Of a stretch of 19,793 nucleotides of DNA, positions 19,621 to 19,793 are shown in pieces. The position numbers and the translations under genes are program-made. The notes under the pieces are model-generated. The model saw only the letters and a list, made by a program, of their open reading frames with translations, searched no databases and was not told the DNA's origin. Numbering within the stretch: the stretch's first letter is position 1; each line of letters starts with the position of its first letter. Source of the stretch: an uncultured Collinsella sp. (GTDB taxonomy: Bacteria; Actinomycetota; Coriobacteriia; Coriobacteriales; Coriobacteriaceae); the NCBI GenBank assembly GCA_902475375.1, contig CABRZC010000032.1:1-19793 (forward strand). Direction: 5' to 3'.

Positions 19621-19793
19621 ATGCGCCGCTTTTGTTTCGATTGGAGATGGGAGGTCAAATTGTTGGCCGAACGGTTTGGTAAATCGATTTAGTCGAGGTA
19701 GATATGGCGGTTGAATGGAGACATGTGGTCGTTTTTGCAGACGCATACCTCCAGGATCGATAGAGATGATGACGGTAAAGATATTCACTACCT

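Noticed and set aside
19564..19788. Upstream in-frame extension of fructose-bisphosphatase by 75 residues
   Set aside because: The ATG at 19563 has a strong ribosome binding site and matches the family N-terminus; the extension crosses the perfect inverted repeat and a likely promoter.

Overview
The window reads as a chromosomal segment of a high-GC, gut-type actinobacterium. It best fits the Coriobacteriia and looks Collinsella-like. That placement is an inference from base composition, codon use, strong GGAGG-type ribosome binding sites and gene content: a cyclodeaminase-type gene next to folD, a C69 dipeptidase, class 3 fructose-bisphosphatase, and a cobalamin riboswitch before DUF4430 surface proteins. 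There are eleven protein genes plus one cut by the left edge. No tRNA, rRNA, CRISPR array or insertion sequence was seen.

Left part (1-2360). A DUF1016/YhcG-type nuclease gene runs off the left edge on the minus strand. It is divergent from a small PH-like protein gene. That gene converges on a minus-strand lipoprotein gene, with a strong hairpin terminator between them. A 460-base intergenic stretch follows, with a 19-base direct repeat and an orphan hairpin.

One-carbon and peptide genes (2361-7812). A cyclodeaminase/cyclohydrolase-family gene sits 2 bases before a FolD-like gene. The FolD copy lacks two of the three residues needed for cyclohydrolase chemistry, so the pair may share what one bifunctional FolD normally does. 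A C69 dipeptidase gene follows behind its own terminator and ribosome binding site. Next come a small helical protein and an AarF/UbiB-type kinase-like membrane protein, which probably form an operon.

Cobalamin-controlled surface locus (7900-16423). A terminator, a promoter candidate and a cobalamin riboswitch precede a 2400-residue secreted, membrane-anchored protein. Its order is signal peptide, seven Ig-like repeats, atrophied bacterial Ig-type domains, three DUF4430 domains (related to the C-terminal domain of transcobalamin and intrinsic factor), a PQQ-type beta-propeller, an InlB-type repeat, a Lys-rich stalk and a C-terminal membrane anchor. A second gene starts about 10 bases after its stop and encodes a membrane-anchored protein with one DUF4430 domain. 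Together they look like a B12-regulated corrinoid capture system at the cell surface, and they are the most interesting part of the window.

Right part (16424-19793). Everything is on the minus strand: fructose-1,6-bisphosphatase class 3 with a perfect 10+10 inverted repeat in its leader, followed by two related GtrA-family membrane proteins, each with a terminator-like hairpin behind it.
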